A stretch of DNA of 64,000 bases from Scandinavium sp036409475 (GCF_036409475.1 NZ_JAYRCK010000010.1:1-64000), one strand, 5' to 3'; positions 35,159-44,127 are shown, counted from the first letter of the stretch. The notes: generated by a model from the letters alone, not told the origin. Numbers and translations: made by a program.

Positions 35159-36763
35159 ATGCGCGTCATGCAAACAGCTCAGAACCTGATCATGGGATAT
35201 CGCCGCAAGCGAATTGTGATTTGCTTGCTGGTCGCGCTGTTGACCTTATTCCTGACCTTTGGCCTGCGGTTTATTTCGCAGCGCAGCTTAAATCAGCAAC
35301 GGATTGACGCTTACGCACGCCACGCCGTGGAAAGCCTCGATAAGATATTGATGCCCGTTGCCGGGAAGCGTCATGAACTGGTAAAGCTGGTGGGACAAAA
35401 CTGTGAAGCGGTTCACCTGCCCATGCGCAAACAAGCCGCCGCACTGCAAACGCTACGCTCTATCGCCCTGGTGAAATCGGGCGTCATCTATTGCTCCAGT
35501 GTCTTTGGCGATCGTGATGTCGTCCTGCGGGAAAATCAGCCCGAGCTGCCCTCTGCGCAGTCCAGATTGCTGCTGTCGATTGACCACTCTCTGCTTAAAG
35601 GTTCACCCATTCTGATTCAGTGGTATCCGGCCTCAGCCGACGGAGAAGATGGAGTGATGCTGACGGTCAATATCCATCTGGTGAGTTCCCTGCTGCTGGA
35701 GCCTCAACAACCGATGATCCAACGGGTCATTGTTTCGGTGGGTAACCGGTACTACAGCGAATCTCAGGGGATCAGCGATCAGCTACAGCTGGCAAACGAC
35801 GAAGAGGTTGTCACTCGCCAGTCTGAGCTTTTCCCGTTCAGCATCAGCGTGACCACGCCCGGAGCAACAGCGCTCGCGTTGAATGATCTTCCATCACAAG
35901 CCCCGTTGGCGCTTATTCTGAGCCTGTTGCTGGCGGGCATTTCCTGGTTTGCGACTGCCGGGAGGATGAGTTTTACGCGTGAAATCGCCGTTGGTATGGC
36001 GCGGCGTGAATTCGAGCTTTATTGCCAGCCACAGCTGGACACTCGCACTCAACGGTGCAACGGCGTAGAAATTTTACTACGCTGGAACAATCCTCGCCTC
36101 GGCTGGATATCCCCTGAAGTCTTTATTCCGGTGGCAGAGCGAGAAAACCTTATCGCGCCGCTGACGCGCTATGTGATTAGCGAAACCATCCGCCAGATTG
36201 GCTATTTCCCGGCAGATCCGCGTTTTGATATCAGCATTAACGTTGCCTCCAGCCACTTTCTGCAGGGCGCTTTACTGCGTGATGTGAATCAATATTGGTT
36301 TAACGCTCGCCCTCAGCAACAGCTTGTGCTTGAGATAACAGAACGTGACAATCTTCAGGGCGTTGATTACAGGCTGGTGCGCGAGCTGCATCGCAAAGGC
36401 GTGCGTCTGGCGATTGATGATTTTGGCACCGGCAGCAGCGCCCTTTCCTGGCTGGAACAGCTTCGACCGGACATCCTCAAAATTGATAAATCCTTCACCA
36501 ATGCGATTGGTACCGACGCGGTGAACTCAACGGTGACGGATATCATCATCGCTTTGGGTCAGAGGCTGAACATTGAACTGGTGGCTGAAGGGGTAGAAAC
36601 GCCACAGCAGGCGCATTATCTGCGTCGCCATGGCGTTCATTTTTTGCAGGGCTATCTTTATGCGAAGCCGATGCCCGTCGCTGATTTTCCGCGCTGGCTC
36701 GAAAGCGGTTCAACTCCTCCGAAGGAGCATAACGGGCATGTGCTGCCCGTTATAAATTGCTGA
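35159..36763 (+). CDS. pdeD: CSS-motif EAL phosphodiesterase PdeD (YoaD)
   Basis: A 534-residue inner-membrane cyclic-di-GMP phosphodiesterase. Two transmembrane segments (about 20-38 and 245-262) bracket a periplasmic CSS domain (YCSSVFG) whose redox state controls this class. The cytoplasmic EAL domain has GVEILLRW (EIL in place of EAL), SINVASSHF, LEITERD, IDDFGTG, LKIDKSF and LVAEGVET, so it should be active. ATG 35159 or 35168 is possible; the latter matches the E. coli N terminus. The last codons run through a hairpin (36731-36754) and into a repeat element, which supplies the final residues NC and the stop codon. Confidence 0.95.
   Translation: MRVMQTAQNLIMGYRRKRIVICLLVALLTLFLTFGLRFISQRSLNQQRIDAYARHAVESLDKILMPVAGKRHELVKLVGQNCEAVHLPMRKQAAALQTLRSIALVKSGVIYCSSVFGDRDVVLRENQPELPSAQSRLLLSIDHSLLKGSPILIQWYPASADGEDGVMLTVNIHLVSSLLLEPQQPMIQRVIVSVGNRYYSESQGISDQLQLANDEEVVTRQSELFPFSISVTTPGATALALNDLPSQAPLALILSLLLAGISWFATAGRMSFTREIAVGMARREFELYCQPQLDTRTQRCNGVEILLRWNNPRLGWISPEVFIPVAERENLIAPLTRYVISETIRQIGYFPADPRFDISINVASSHFLQGALLRDVNQYWFNARPQQQLVLEITERDNLQGVDYRLVRELHRKGVRLAIDDFGTGSSALSWLEQLRPDILKIDKSFTNAIGTDAVNSTVTDIIIALGQRLNIELVAEGVETPQQAHYLRRHGVHFLQGYLYAKPMPVADFPRWLESGSTPPKEHNGHVLPVINC
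36731..36754. terminator. 3'-end hairpin of pdeD, left duplicate
   Basis: AACGGGCA/TGCCCGTT stem with five-base loop, inside the last codons of pdeD. A 24-base exact copy lies at 36894-36917 beyond the repeat. No T run is seen on either strand, so terminator strength is uncertain. Confidence 0.55.
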
Positions 36764-36893
36764 CAAAGCAGGAAAAAACGTGGTTTTTCCTGCTTTGTAA
36801 TTAGCAGCCGAAAATCAATAAATTGATTTTCCTTATTTTTTACTCAGTGACCAATGACAAATCTTCATTCGCTGGAGGGTTGTCATCTACCTC
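36755..36893 (+). mobile_element. Terminator-embedded repeat, copy 2 (pdeD/yoaE)
   Basis: A 139-base copy flanked by exact 24-base direct repeats, each a complete stem-loop. The first hairpin carries a compensatory change relative to copies 1, 3 and 4: GCAGGAAAAA pairs with TTTTTCCTGC where the others have GAAGG/CCTTC. The second hairpin (AAATCAATAAATTGATTT) and the terminal TGACAA/TTGTCA hairpin are present. Confidence 0.85.
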
Positions 36894-36917
36894 AACGGGC
36901 ATGTGCTGCCCGTTATA
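36894..36917. terminator. 3'-end hairpin of yoaE, right duplicate
   Basis: Second copy of the AACGGGCA/TGCCCGTT hairpin, nine bases past the yoaE stop codon on the minus strand. Both convergent genes now have their own copy. Confidence 0.55.
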
Positions 36918-36926
36918 TTGTGAGGC

Positions 36927-38489
36927 TTACGCTTCTTCGTCCTCGTGCGGCGAAGGTTGTTTCACCACGCGAACCAGGTCGACTCGATAGTTATTCGCCT
37001 CAACGATGGTTATCTCCAGTGGGGGGACGCTCAGCACATCACCAGCCTGTGGAATATGGCCGTTCACCGCAATCGCCAGGCCTGCCACGGTGGCAATGTC
37101 ATCATCGTCATTACGCAGATGGTCCAGCCCCAGAACCTGCTGCAAGGCATGCAGGTCTGTGCCACCTTTCACCAGCCATCCCTCACCGTCGGCGACGATT
37201 TCTGGCGTTTCGTCAGCATCCGGGAATTCACCGGCAATCGCTTCCAGCACGTCCAGCGGTGTCACCAGCCCCTGCACCATACCGAACTCATCGGTGACGA
37301 TAACAAAGCTGCCACGCGCGCGGCGCAGAACGCCTAACAGATTAATCGGGTCCAGCGTTTCCGGTACCACAATCGCAGGGGAAGCAGAAGCCATCGCGGC
37401 GACATCTTCACCCGCTTCCAGCGCCACCAGCATCTCTTTGGCTCGCACGACACCGACGATTTCATCCAGCTCACCACGACACACCGGGAACAGACTGTGT
37501 GGCGACGATAACAGCTGCTGGCGGATCTCATCCACGCTCAGGTTGGCATCAACCCAGCTAATCTCACCGCGCGGCGTCATGATGCTACGCACTGAGCGCG
37601 AAGCCAGCGTCAGAACACCGTTGATCATGTAGCGTTCTTCATCAGCAAAGGCCCCTTCTGGCACAGGCACAGCCACCGGATTTTCGGCATCGTGCTGCAC
37701 CACGTTTTGCTTGCGGCCGCCCATCAGACGGAGGATCGCATCAGCGGTACGGGCGCGCAGCGGCACGTTAGACTGGTGCCTGATGAAGTTACGACGAGCA
37801 ATCTGGTTAAACAGCTCGATGATTATCGAGAAACCAATGGCGGCGTACAGGTAGCCTTTCGGAATATGGAAACCAAACCCTTCTGCGACGAGGCTCAGGC
37901 CAATCATCAGCAGGAAGCTCAGACACAGCACCACCACTGTTGGGTGCTGGTTGACGAAGTTGGTCAGCGGTTTTGACGCCAGCAGCATCACAGCCATGGC
38001 AATCACCACGGCCGCCATCATCACCGGCAGATGGTTCACCATCCCCACGGCGGTGATCACCGCATCAAGTGAGAACACGGCATCCAACACCACAATTTGC
38101 GCCACCACCACCCAGAAGCTGGCATAGCCTTTACCGTGCCCTTCGTCATGCTGTCGGTTTTCCAGCCGCTCATGCAGCTCGGTCGTCGCCTTAAACAGCA
38201 GGAAGATACCGCCGAACAGCATGATCAGGTCTCGTCCCGAGAACGAATAGTCCATGACGCTGAACAGCGGTTGGGTCAGGGTCACCATCCACGAAATGAC
38301 CGACAGCAGGCCAAGACGCATGACCAGCGCCAACGACAAACCGATCAAACGCGCTTTATCACGCTGTTTGGGTGGCAATTTGTCGGCAAGGATGGCAATA
38401 AACACCAGGTTATCAATACCAAGAACGATCTCCAGGACGACCAGCGTCAGCAGGCCTGCCCAGATTGAGGGATCCATTAAAAGTTCCAT
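36927..38489 (-). CDS. yoaE: TerC-family membrane protein with CBS and CorC domains (YoaE)
   Basis: A 520-residue inner-membrane protein. The N-terminal half is a TerC-like membrane domain of about seven helices, with GIDNLVFIAIL and FSLDAVITAVGMV carrying the conserved intramembrane Asp residues. Two CBS motifs lie at about 305-425 (SIMTPRGEISWVD and VVPETLDP), then a CorC/HlyC domain (GWLVKGGTDLHALQQVLG). A role in metal ion handling is likely but unproven. The ATG at 38489 has CAGGAG 6 bases upstream. Confidence 0.93.
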   Translation of the reverse strand: MELLMDPSIWAGLLTLVVLEIVLGIDNLVFIAILADKLPPKQRDKARLIGLSLALVMRLGLLSVISWMVTLTQPLFSVMDYSFSGRDLIMLFGGIFLLFKATTELHERLENRQHDEGHGKGYASFWVVVAQIVVLDAVFSLDAVITAVGMVNHLPVMMAAVVIAMAVMLLASKPLTNFVNQHPTVVVLCLSFLLMIGLSLVAEGFGFHIPKGYLYAAIGFSIIIELFNQIARRNFIRHQSNVPLRARTADAILRLMGGRKQNVVQHDAENPVAVPVPEGAFADEERYMINGVLTLASRSVRSIMTPRGEISWVDANLSVDEIRQQLLSSPHSLFPVCRGELDEIVGVVRAKEMLVALEAGEDVAAMASASPAIVVPETLDPINLLGVLRRARGSFVIVTDEFGMVQGLVTPLDVLEAIAGEFPDADETPEIVADGEGWLVKGGTDLHALQQVLGLDHLRNDDDDIATVAGLAIAVNGHIPQAGDVLSVPPLEITIVEANNYRVDLVRVVKQPSPHEDEEA

Positions 38490-38931
38490 GAATAGCTCCT
38501 GCTCGCGGCAATAGCTGTCATCACCTTGTCAAAAACAGACGTGACTATCTCGGTGCGATTGGATGGGGAATGGGGTGTGGCAGCGTGGTGCCAGGGGGTG
38601 AACTGACGTCGGTGACGGTCCATATTTCGGGCTATGCCCTATACTCCTGTGTTATTAAACGGAAAATAAACATACCAGAGAGGATCAGCGTCCAGCAAAA
38701 AAATTTACGTCTCTTTGCATTCACCCGGTGATTTTTTGCGCTCCAAAATTATTGCCTGCTGATGCATAAATAGCGGATCTTCATCACATTAATTATTTTT
38801 TCACTATCTAAAATAATTCACGGAAGTAATAAACATTTTTACTCTAACCCCTATCTGAATCGATTCGGTCACCACCAACGGTTCATCAAGCGTCCGAACT
38901 TTAGACGCAACGATAATAAAGGAGGTAGCAA
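38490..38931. promoter_or_regulatory. manXYZ control region with candidate Mlc site
   Basis: A 442-base divergent spacer, gene-free. At about 38811-38834 a TAATTCACGGAAGTAATAAA-type inverted repeat resembles Mlc/NagC operators, expected because Mlc represses manXYZ in E. coli. CRP sites are also expected but not clear by eye. AAAGGAGG just before the GTG start of manX is a very strong ribosome site; in E. coli SgrS sRNA acts on manX mRNA. Confidence 0.5.
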
Positions 38932-39900
38932 GTGACGATTGCTATTGTAATAGGCACACATGGTTGGGCTGCAGAACAACTGCTGAAAACGGCAGAAATG
39001 CTGTTGGGTGAGCAGGAAAACGTGGGTTGGATCGATTTTGTGCCTGGCGAAAATGCAGAGACGCTGATCGAGAAGTACAACGCACAGCTCGAAAAACTCG
39101 ACACCAGTAAGGGTGTGCTGTTTCTCGTTGATACATGGGGCGGCAGTCCGTTTAACGCGGCAAGCCGCATTGTCGTCGATAAAGAGCATCACGAAGTTAT
39201 CGCGGGCGTCAACATCCCTATGCTGGTTGAAACGCTGATGGCGCGTGACGACAACCCAGGCTTTGACGAGCTGGTCGCACTGGCGGTGGAAACCGGTCGC
39301 GAAGGCGTGAAAGCGCTGAAAGCCAAACCGGCGGTGAAAGCAGCACCTGCGGCAGCGCCTGTTGCCCAGAAAGCCGCAGCACCCGCGAAACCCATGGGCC
39401 CGAATGACTACATGGTTATTGGCCTGGCGCGTATTGATGACCGTCTCATCCACGGACAAGTAGCGACTCGCTGGACCAAAGAAACCAACGTCACCCGCAT
39501 TATCGTCGTCAGCGACGAAGTGGCGGCAGACACCGTTCGTAAAACGCTGCTGACTCAGGTTGCGCCTCCGGGTGTGACCGCGCACGTGGTTGATGTCGCG
39601 AAAATGATTCGCGTCTACAACAACCCGCAGTATGCCGGCGAGCGCGTGATGCTGCTGTTTACTAACCCGACCGACGTTGAACGTATCGTTGAACAGGGCG
39701 TGAAAATCACCACGGTGAACATCGGGGGCATGGCTTTCCGTCAGGGTAAAACTCAGGTCAACAACGCCATTTCTGTTGATGAGAAAGATATCGAAGCCTT
39801 CAACAAACTGAATGCACGCGGTATCGAACTGGAAGCGCGTAAAGTTTCCACCGATCAGCGACTGAAAATGATGGATTTGATAGGCAAGGTTGGCAAATAA
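38932..39900 (+). CDS. manX: Mannose PTS component IIAB
   Basis: A 322-residue cytoplasmic protein passing phosphate from HPr to the sugar. The IIA domain is N-terminal with His10 (IGTHGW). An Ala/Pro-rich linker (KAAPAAAPVAQKAAAPAKP, about residues 137-155) joins it to IIB, whose active His is near 174 (IDDRLIHGQV). GTG start at 38932, preceded by GGAGG. First gene of manXYZ, which imports mannose, glucose, glucosamine and related sugars. Confidence 0.98.
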   Translation: MTIAIVIGTHGWAAEQLLKTAEMLLGEQENVGWIDFVPGENAETLIEKYNAQLEKLDTSKGVLFLVDTWGGSPFNAASRIVVDKEHHEVIAGVNIPMLVETLMARDDNPGFDELVALAVETGREGVKALKAKPAVKAAPAAAPVAQKAAAPAKPMGPNDYMVIGLARIDDRLIHGQVATRWTKETNVTRIIVVSDEVAADTVRKTLLTQVAPPGVTAHVVDVAKMIRVYNNPQYAGERVMLLFTNPTDVERIVEQGVKITTVNIGGMAFRQGKTQVNNAISVDEKDIEAFNKLNARGIELEARKVSTDQRLKMMDLIGKVGK

Positions 39901-39961
39901 GTCCGGCACTGTCTGTTCACTGAATTTTCAACCTTAAGACTTACGTTATAGGAGAAGTACA

Positions 39962-40759
39962 ATGGAGATTACCACTCTTCAGATTGTGCTGGTGTTCATC
40001 GTCGCGTGTATTGCGGGTATGGAATCGGTACTCGATGAATTTCAGTTCCACCGTCCGCTGGTCGCTTGTACCCTGATTGGCGCCGTTCTTGGTGACATGA
40101 AAACCGGTATTATCATCGGTGGTACCCTGGAAATGATCGCCCTGGGCTGGATGAACATCGGTGCGGCGGTTGCCCCTGATGCCGCGCTGGCGTCCATCAT
40201 TTCAACCGTTCTGGTTATCGCAGGACATCAAAGCATCGGTGCAGGTATCGCACTGGCAATCCCACTGGCAGCCGCAGGCCAGGTTCTGACCATCATCGTT
40301 CGTACTATCACCGTAGCCTTCCAGCACGCGGCAGATAAGGCGGCTGAGAATGGCAACCTGACGGCACTGTCCTGGATACACGTTTCTTCCCTGTTCCTGC
40401 AGGCAATGCGTATCGCTATCCCGGCGGTTATCGTAGCTATCTCCGTAGGAACCAGCGAAGTACAGAGCATGCTGAATGCCATCCCTGAAGTGGTGACTGG
40501 CGGCCTGAACATCGCCGGTGGCATGATCGTGGTGGTGGGTTACGCGATGGTCATCAACATGATGCGTGCTGGCTACCTGATGCCGTTCTTCTACCTCGGC
40601 TTCGTTACCGCAGCCTTCACCAACTTCAACCTGGTTGCTCTGGGTGTGATTGGTGCCGTCATGGCAATTCTGTATATCCAGCTGAGCCCGAAATACAATC
40701 GCGTTGCAGGTGGCCCGGTACAGGCTGCTAACAACGATCTCGATAACCAACTGGACTAA
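39962..40759 (+). CDS. manY: Mannose PTS component IIC
   Basis: A 265-residue membrane component that, with ManZ, forms the sugar channel of the mannose PTS. It is strongly hydrophobic, with features such as GTLEMIALGWMNIGAAVAPDAALAS. AGGAG lies 7 bases before ATG. The 61-base gap from manX and 12-base gap to manZ fit one transcript. ManY/ManZ are also a known route for lambda DNA and some bacteriocins. Confidence 0.98.
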   Translation: MEITTLQIVLVFIVACIAGMESVLDEFQFHRPLVACTLIGAVLGDMKTGIIIGGTLEMIALGWMNIGAAVAPDAALASIISTVLVIAGHQSIGAGIALAIPLAAAGQVLTIIVRTITVAFQHAADKAAENGNLTALSWIHVSSLFLQAMRIAIPAVIVAISVGTSEVQSMLNAIPEVVTGGLNIAGGMIVVVGYAMVINMMRAGYLMPFFYLGFVTAAFTNFNLVALGVIGAVMAILYIQLSPKYNRVAGGPVQAANNDLDNQLD

Positions 40760-40771
40760 CAGGTGAGCGAA

Positions 40772-41623
40772 ATGGTTGATATCACTAAAACTACCACTGA
40801 GAAAAAACTCACTCAGAGTGACATTCGTGGCGTGTTCCTTCGTTCTAACCTGTTCCAGGGTTCATGGAACTTCGAACGTATGCAAGCGCTGGGCTTCTGC
40901 TTCTCCATGGTACCGGCTATCAAACGCCTGTATCCGGAAAACAACGAAGCGCGTCGTCAGGCGATTAAACGTCACCTGGAATTCTTCAACACCCATCCAT
41001 ACGTTGCGGCGCCAGTACTGGGCGTGACGCTGGCGATGGAAGAGCAGCGTGCAAACGGCGCAGAGATTGATGATGGTGCCATCAACGGGATCAAAGTCGG
41101 TCTGATGGGGCCGCTGGCGGGCGTAGGTGACCCTATCTTCTGGGGTACCGTCCGTCCGGTATTTGCGGCACTGGGTGCCGGTATCGCGATGAGCGGCAGC
41201 CTGCTCGGTCCTCTGCTGTTCTTCATCCTGTTCAACGCCGTGCGTCTGGCAACCCGTTACTACGGTGTGGCTTACGGCTACCGTAAAGGGGTGGACATCG
41301 TTAAAGATATGGGCGGCGGCTTCCTGCAGAAACTGACTGAGGGGGCGTCAATCCTCGGCCTGTTTGTCATGGGGGCCCTGGTTAACAAGTGGACGCACGT
41401 GAACATCCCGTTGGTGGTTTCGACCATCACCGGTCAGGATGGTCAAACTCGTGTAACCACCGTGCAGACCATCCTTGACCAGCTGATGCCGGGCCTGGTG
41501 CCGCTGCTGCTGACCTTCGCCTGTATGTGGCTGCTGCGTAAGAAAGTGAACCCGCTGTGGATTATCGTTGGCTTCTTCGTCATCGGTATCGCGGGCTACG
41601 CGGTCGGCCTGCTGGGTCTGTAA
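40772..41623 (+). CDS. manZ: Mannose PTS component IID
   Basis: A 283-residue partner of ManY. N-terminal KKLTQSDIRGVFLRSNLFQGSWNFERMQALGF and GPLAGVGDPIFWGTVRP are hallmarks of IID. I use ATG 40772 (MVDITK), matching E. coli in length, with AGGTGAG before it; an in-frame GTG at 40763 lies inside that ribosome site. The final gene of manXYZ; its terminator is duplicated around a repeat. Confidence 0.97.
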   Translation: MVDITKTTTEKKLTQSDIRGVFLRSNLFQGSWNFERMQALGFCFSMVPAIKRLYPENNEARRQAIKRHLEFFNTHPYVAAPVLGVTLAMEEQRANGAEIDDGAINGIKVGLMGPLAGVGDPIFWGTVRPVFAALGAGIAMSGSLLGPLLFFILFNAVRLATRYYGVAYGYRKGVDIVKDMGGGFLQKLTEGASILGLFVMGALVNKWTHVNIPLVVSTITGQDGQTRVTTVQTILDQLMPGLVPLLLTFACMWLLRKKVNPLWIIVGFFVIGIAGYAVGLLGL

Positions 41624-41631
41624 TATCGTGT

Positions 41632-41661
41632 TGTTCAGCCGGGGCCTTCGTGCCCCGGTTT
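41632..41661 (+). terminator. manZ terminator stem, left duplicate
   Basis: CCGGGGC/GCCCCGG stem with a six-base loop, followed by only three T before the repeat begins. The stem with its flank TGTTCAG recurs at 41794-41823. Confidence 0.6.
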
Positions 41662-41793
41662 GATATCCGACAAAGAAGGAAAAAGCGTGGTTTTTCCTTC
41701 TTTGTGATTATCAGCCGAAAATCAATAAATTGATTTTCCTTGTTTTTATCTGATTTCATTTGTCAGTCCTGCGATGAGCTCAGAGTCATTATC
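41662..41793 (+). mobile_element. Terminator-embedded repeat, copy 3 (manZ/yobD)
   Basis: A 132-base copy. The first two hairpins are as in copies 1 and 4, while the last third is divergent. It is flanked by 30-base duplicates of TGTTCAG plus the terminator stem-loop plus TTT, differing only in the loop. It separates the manZ stem from its T run. Confidence 0.85.
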
Positions 41794-41826
41794 TGTTCAG
41801 CCGGGGCCTTAGGGCCCCGGTTTTTT
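41794..41826 (+). terminator. manZ terminator, right duplicate with T run
   Basis: CCGGGGCC/GGCCCCGG stem followed by six T, 16 bases before the yobD start. This is the functional terminator for the man operon. Confidence 0.8.
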
Positions 41827-41841
41827 ATTTCTGGAGGTTCA

Positions 41842-42300
41842 ATGACAATCACGGATTGGGTGCTGGTGCTGTTTATTGTGGCCCTGCTGGCGTACGCCAT
41901 TTACGATCAGTTCATCATGCCGGGCCGTCACGGTGTTACGCGCCTTGCCATTCCTCTGCTCCGCCGTGGACGCGTCGATGGTCTGATTTTCGTCGGTCTG
42001 GTCGCTATCCTGATTTATCAAAATATCAATGCCCACGGTCAGTTAATCACCACATGGTTATTATGTGCTCTGGCTTTAATGGGGTTATATCTGTTCTGGA
42101 TCCGCACGCCAAAAATTATTTTTAAACAAGAGGGCTTTTTCTTCAGCAACGTGTGGATTGCTTATTCCCGAATCAAAGAAATGAATTTATCTGAAGATGG
42201 TGTTCTGGTGATGCAATTAGAACAACGTCGTCTGCTTGTCAGGGTTAAAAATATCGACGACCTTGAACGCATTTACAAATTACTCGCTAATTCTCAGTGA
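41842..42300 (+). CDS. yobD: Inner-membrane protein YobD (UPF0266)
   Basis: A 152-residue UPF0266 membrane protein with three hydrophobic segments in the first 90 residues and a cytoplasmic C-terminal domain (IKEMNLSEDGVLVMQLEQRRLLVRV). Function unknown. ATG 41842 (MTITDW) has TGGAGG upstream and gives exactly the E. coli length; the longer in-frame start at 41740 would begin inside the repeat element. Confidence 0.93.
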   Translation: MTITDWVLVLFIVALLAYAIYDQFIMPGRHGVTRLAIPLLRRGRVDGLIFVGLVAILIYQNINAHGQLITTWLLCALALMGLYLFWIRTPKIIFKQEGFFFSNVWIAYSRIKEMNLSEDGVLVMQLEQRRLLVRVKNIDDLERIYKLLANSQ

Positions 42301-42308
42301 GTTACATT

Positions 42309-42324
42309 TATAGCCATGGCTATA
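42309..42324. promoter_or_regulatory. Candidate MntR box 1 upstream of mntP
   Basis: Perfect 16-base palindrome TATAGCCATGGCTATA, close to the enterobacterial MntR consensus (ATAGC...GCTAT). Confidence 0.55.
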
Positions 42325-42351
42325 TTTGCTGTTATATTGTGCAAAAAAATG

Positions 42352-42367
42352 TATAGCAATGGCTATA
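42352..42367. promoter_or_regulatory. Candidate MntR box 2 upstream of mntP
   Basis: TATAGCAATGGCTATA, nearly identical to box 1, 43 bases downstream of it (about four helical turns). A Fur-like AATCGTTATCAATAAC follows at about 42427-42442. Confidence 0.55.
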
Positions 42368-42496
42368 TTCCCTCGGCCCATTCCCTCATATTTATTAACG
42401 ATCCCCTTACCTATAAAGACAAATGAAAATCGTTATCAATAACTCATATAAATAGCGAGTTTTTGTTATTGTTTTATTTTCTCAAATTATGTTAAG

Positions 42497-42625
42497 GTTG
42501 CGCCGTCGTTGGGGAGTAGCCAATTTCCTTTCCCGGAAATGTACGTGTCAACATACTCGTTGCAAAACGTGGCGCGTACGGTTCATCAGCAAGATGAGCA
42601 GGCGAGACCATAGACATACCACCTG
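42497..42625 (+). ncRNA. yybP-ykoY manganese riboswitch of mntP
   Basis: The leader of mntP contains the conserved core GGGGAGTAGC at 42511-42520, ATACTCGTTGCAAAACGTGG near 42553-42572 and GAGACCATAGACAT near 42604-42617. These match the Mn2+-sensing yybP-ykoY element that precedes mntP in E. coli. Ligand binding there raises expression of the exporter. The exact 3' limit is approximate. Confidence 0.9.
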
Positions 42626-42706
42626 CATCATGGCCGGGTTGTTCGGGCATGGGTTTACTGGGGGCAGTGGTGTGTCATATGGATATTTCCCCGGTCAGGA
42701 CAAGCG

Positions 42707-43273
42707 ATGAATCTCTCAGCCACTATCTTCCTGGCTTTTGGTATGTCGATGGACGCATTTGCGGTATCGATAAGCAAAGGCGCATCACTTCATAAACCGA
42801 AATTCTCTGAAGCTTTACGCACCGGCCTTATTTTTGGCTGTGTTGAAGCCATCACCCCGCTGATTGGCTGGGGCCTCGGTATGCTGGCAAGCCAGTTCGT
42901 GCTGGAATGGAATCACTGGATTGCATTTGTCCTGCTGGTCTTCCTTGGCGGTCGAATGCTGATTGAAGGTTGGCGCGGAAATGAAGATGAAGAAGAGAAA
43001 GCACCCAGCCGTCACGGTTTCTGGCTGCTGGTCACCACCGCGATTGCCACCAGTCTGGACGCCATGGCGGTCGGTGTCGGCCTGGCCTTCCTGCAGGTGA
43101 ATATTGTGTTCACCGCGCTGGCTATTGGCTGCGCCACGCTGGTGATGACCACCATTGGCATGATGGTCGGCCGTTTTATCGGCCCGCTGTTAGGCAAGCG
43201 AGCCGAGATCCTCGGCGGTATTGTGCTGATTGGCATTGGCGTCCAGATCCTCTGGAGCCACTTCGCCGGTTAA
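42707..43273 (+). CDS. mntP: Manganese efflux pump MntP
   Basis: A 188-residue inner-membrane Mn2+ exporter. Six transmembrane helices form two related halves, each with an acidic motif: FGMSMDAFAVSISKG and TSLDAMAVGVGLAF. The gene has tandem MntR-like palindromes and a manganese riboswitch upstream, so both transcription and translation probably respond to Mn. Its stop codon overlaps the stop of the convergent rlmA by three bases. Confidence 0.97.
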   Translation: MNLSATIFLAFGMSMDAFAVSISKGASLHKPKFSEALRTGLIFGCVEAITPLIGWGLGMLASQFVLEWNHWIAFVLLVFLGGRMLIEGWRGNEDEEEKAPSRHGFWLLVTTAIATSLDAMAVGVGLAFLQVNIVFTALAIGCATLVMTTIGMMVGRFIGPLLGKRAEILGGIVLIGIGVQILWSHFAG

Positions 43274-44064
43274 TCTTCGCGCTGCCAGACCTGAATCAAA
43301 AAATCGGTCTGGCAGTCAAATGTTTCAAGCCCCGCCAGTTTTTCCCATACTTCCGGTTTTGCCCGCCATGCAAACGGCGTCATCTGCAATAAAGCGACCG
43401 CTTCACTGCCCTTTAGCTTCATCGGATAGGCAAGCTGCTGCGTTTCACTCAGACGAAAACCGGGAAGCGCTTCGCTGTTGGCTTCATGCAGTCGAATTTC
43501 ATCGTAGATTAAGCCCTTGAGTTCCATCAGGTGACGCGGTCCCGGAGTGGCGGTAATCACCACCCCGCCCTGTTTCACCACTCTTTCCAGTTCTTGCGGA
43601 TTACAAGGCGCGTAGATGCGAACGACCGCATCCATGCAGGCATCGCTAAAAGGCAGGCGCTGACTGGAAGCCACACAAAAATCCACCTGCGGGTAACGCT
43701 TAGCGCCGTAACGTACGGCGACTTTTGACACATCCAGCCCCCATGTGTGCTCAGCATTTTCAGCAAAAACGTGAGTGTAATACCCTTCGCCACAACCGAT
43801 ATCGAGAACATTGGCGGCGTTTACCTGTTTTAGCAGGCCACTGATGGCATCTCGCAGAGGCTGATAATGCCCGGCATCAAGAAATGCGCGACGCGCCTGC
43901 ATCATCTCCGCGCTGTCACCCGGATCGCGCGAACGCTTGAACTGTACCGGCAACAGGTTCAGGTAGCCCTCTTTCGCCAAATCAAACTGATGGCGCTGTG
44001 GGCAGAGATAGCTGTTGTTATGGCGCTCAAGCGGTGCGTTACAGAGAGGACAACTCCAGGACAT
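43270..44064 (-). CDS. rlmA: 23S rRNA (guanine-745-N1)-methyltransferase
   Basis: A 264-residue methyltransferase modifying G745 of 23S rRNA. An N-terminal zinc finger (CPLCNAPL...YLCPQRHQFDLAKEGYLNLLP) is followed by a class I SAM-binding fold, VLDIGCGEGYYTHVF near residue 90. ATG 44064 (MSWSCPLC) has GGAG 7 bases upstream and fits E. coli; a longer in-frame start at 44079 is less likely. Convergent with mntP, sharing stop-codon bases. Confidence 0.95.
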   Translation of the reverse strand: MSWSCPLCNAPLERHNNSYLCPQRHQFDLAKEGYLNLLPVQFKRSRDPGDSAEMMQARRAFLDAGHYQPLRDAISGLLKQVNAANVLDIGCGEGYYTHVFAENAEHTWGLDVSKVAVRYGAKRYPQVDFCVASSQRLPFSDACMDAVVRIYAPCNPQELERVVKQGGVVITATPGPRHLMELKGLIYDEIRLHEANSEALPGFRLSETQQLAYPMKLKGSEAVALLQMTPFAWRAKPEVWEKLAGLETFDCQTDFLIQVWQRED

Positions 44065-44127
44065 GATGACTCCGGTCACAGTAGAAAGGGCGAAAGTGTA
44101 CCGCTATTCGCCCTTCAGGTGAATGGA

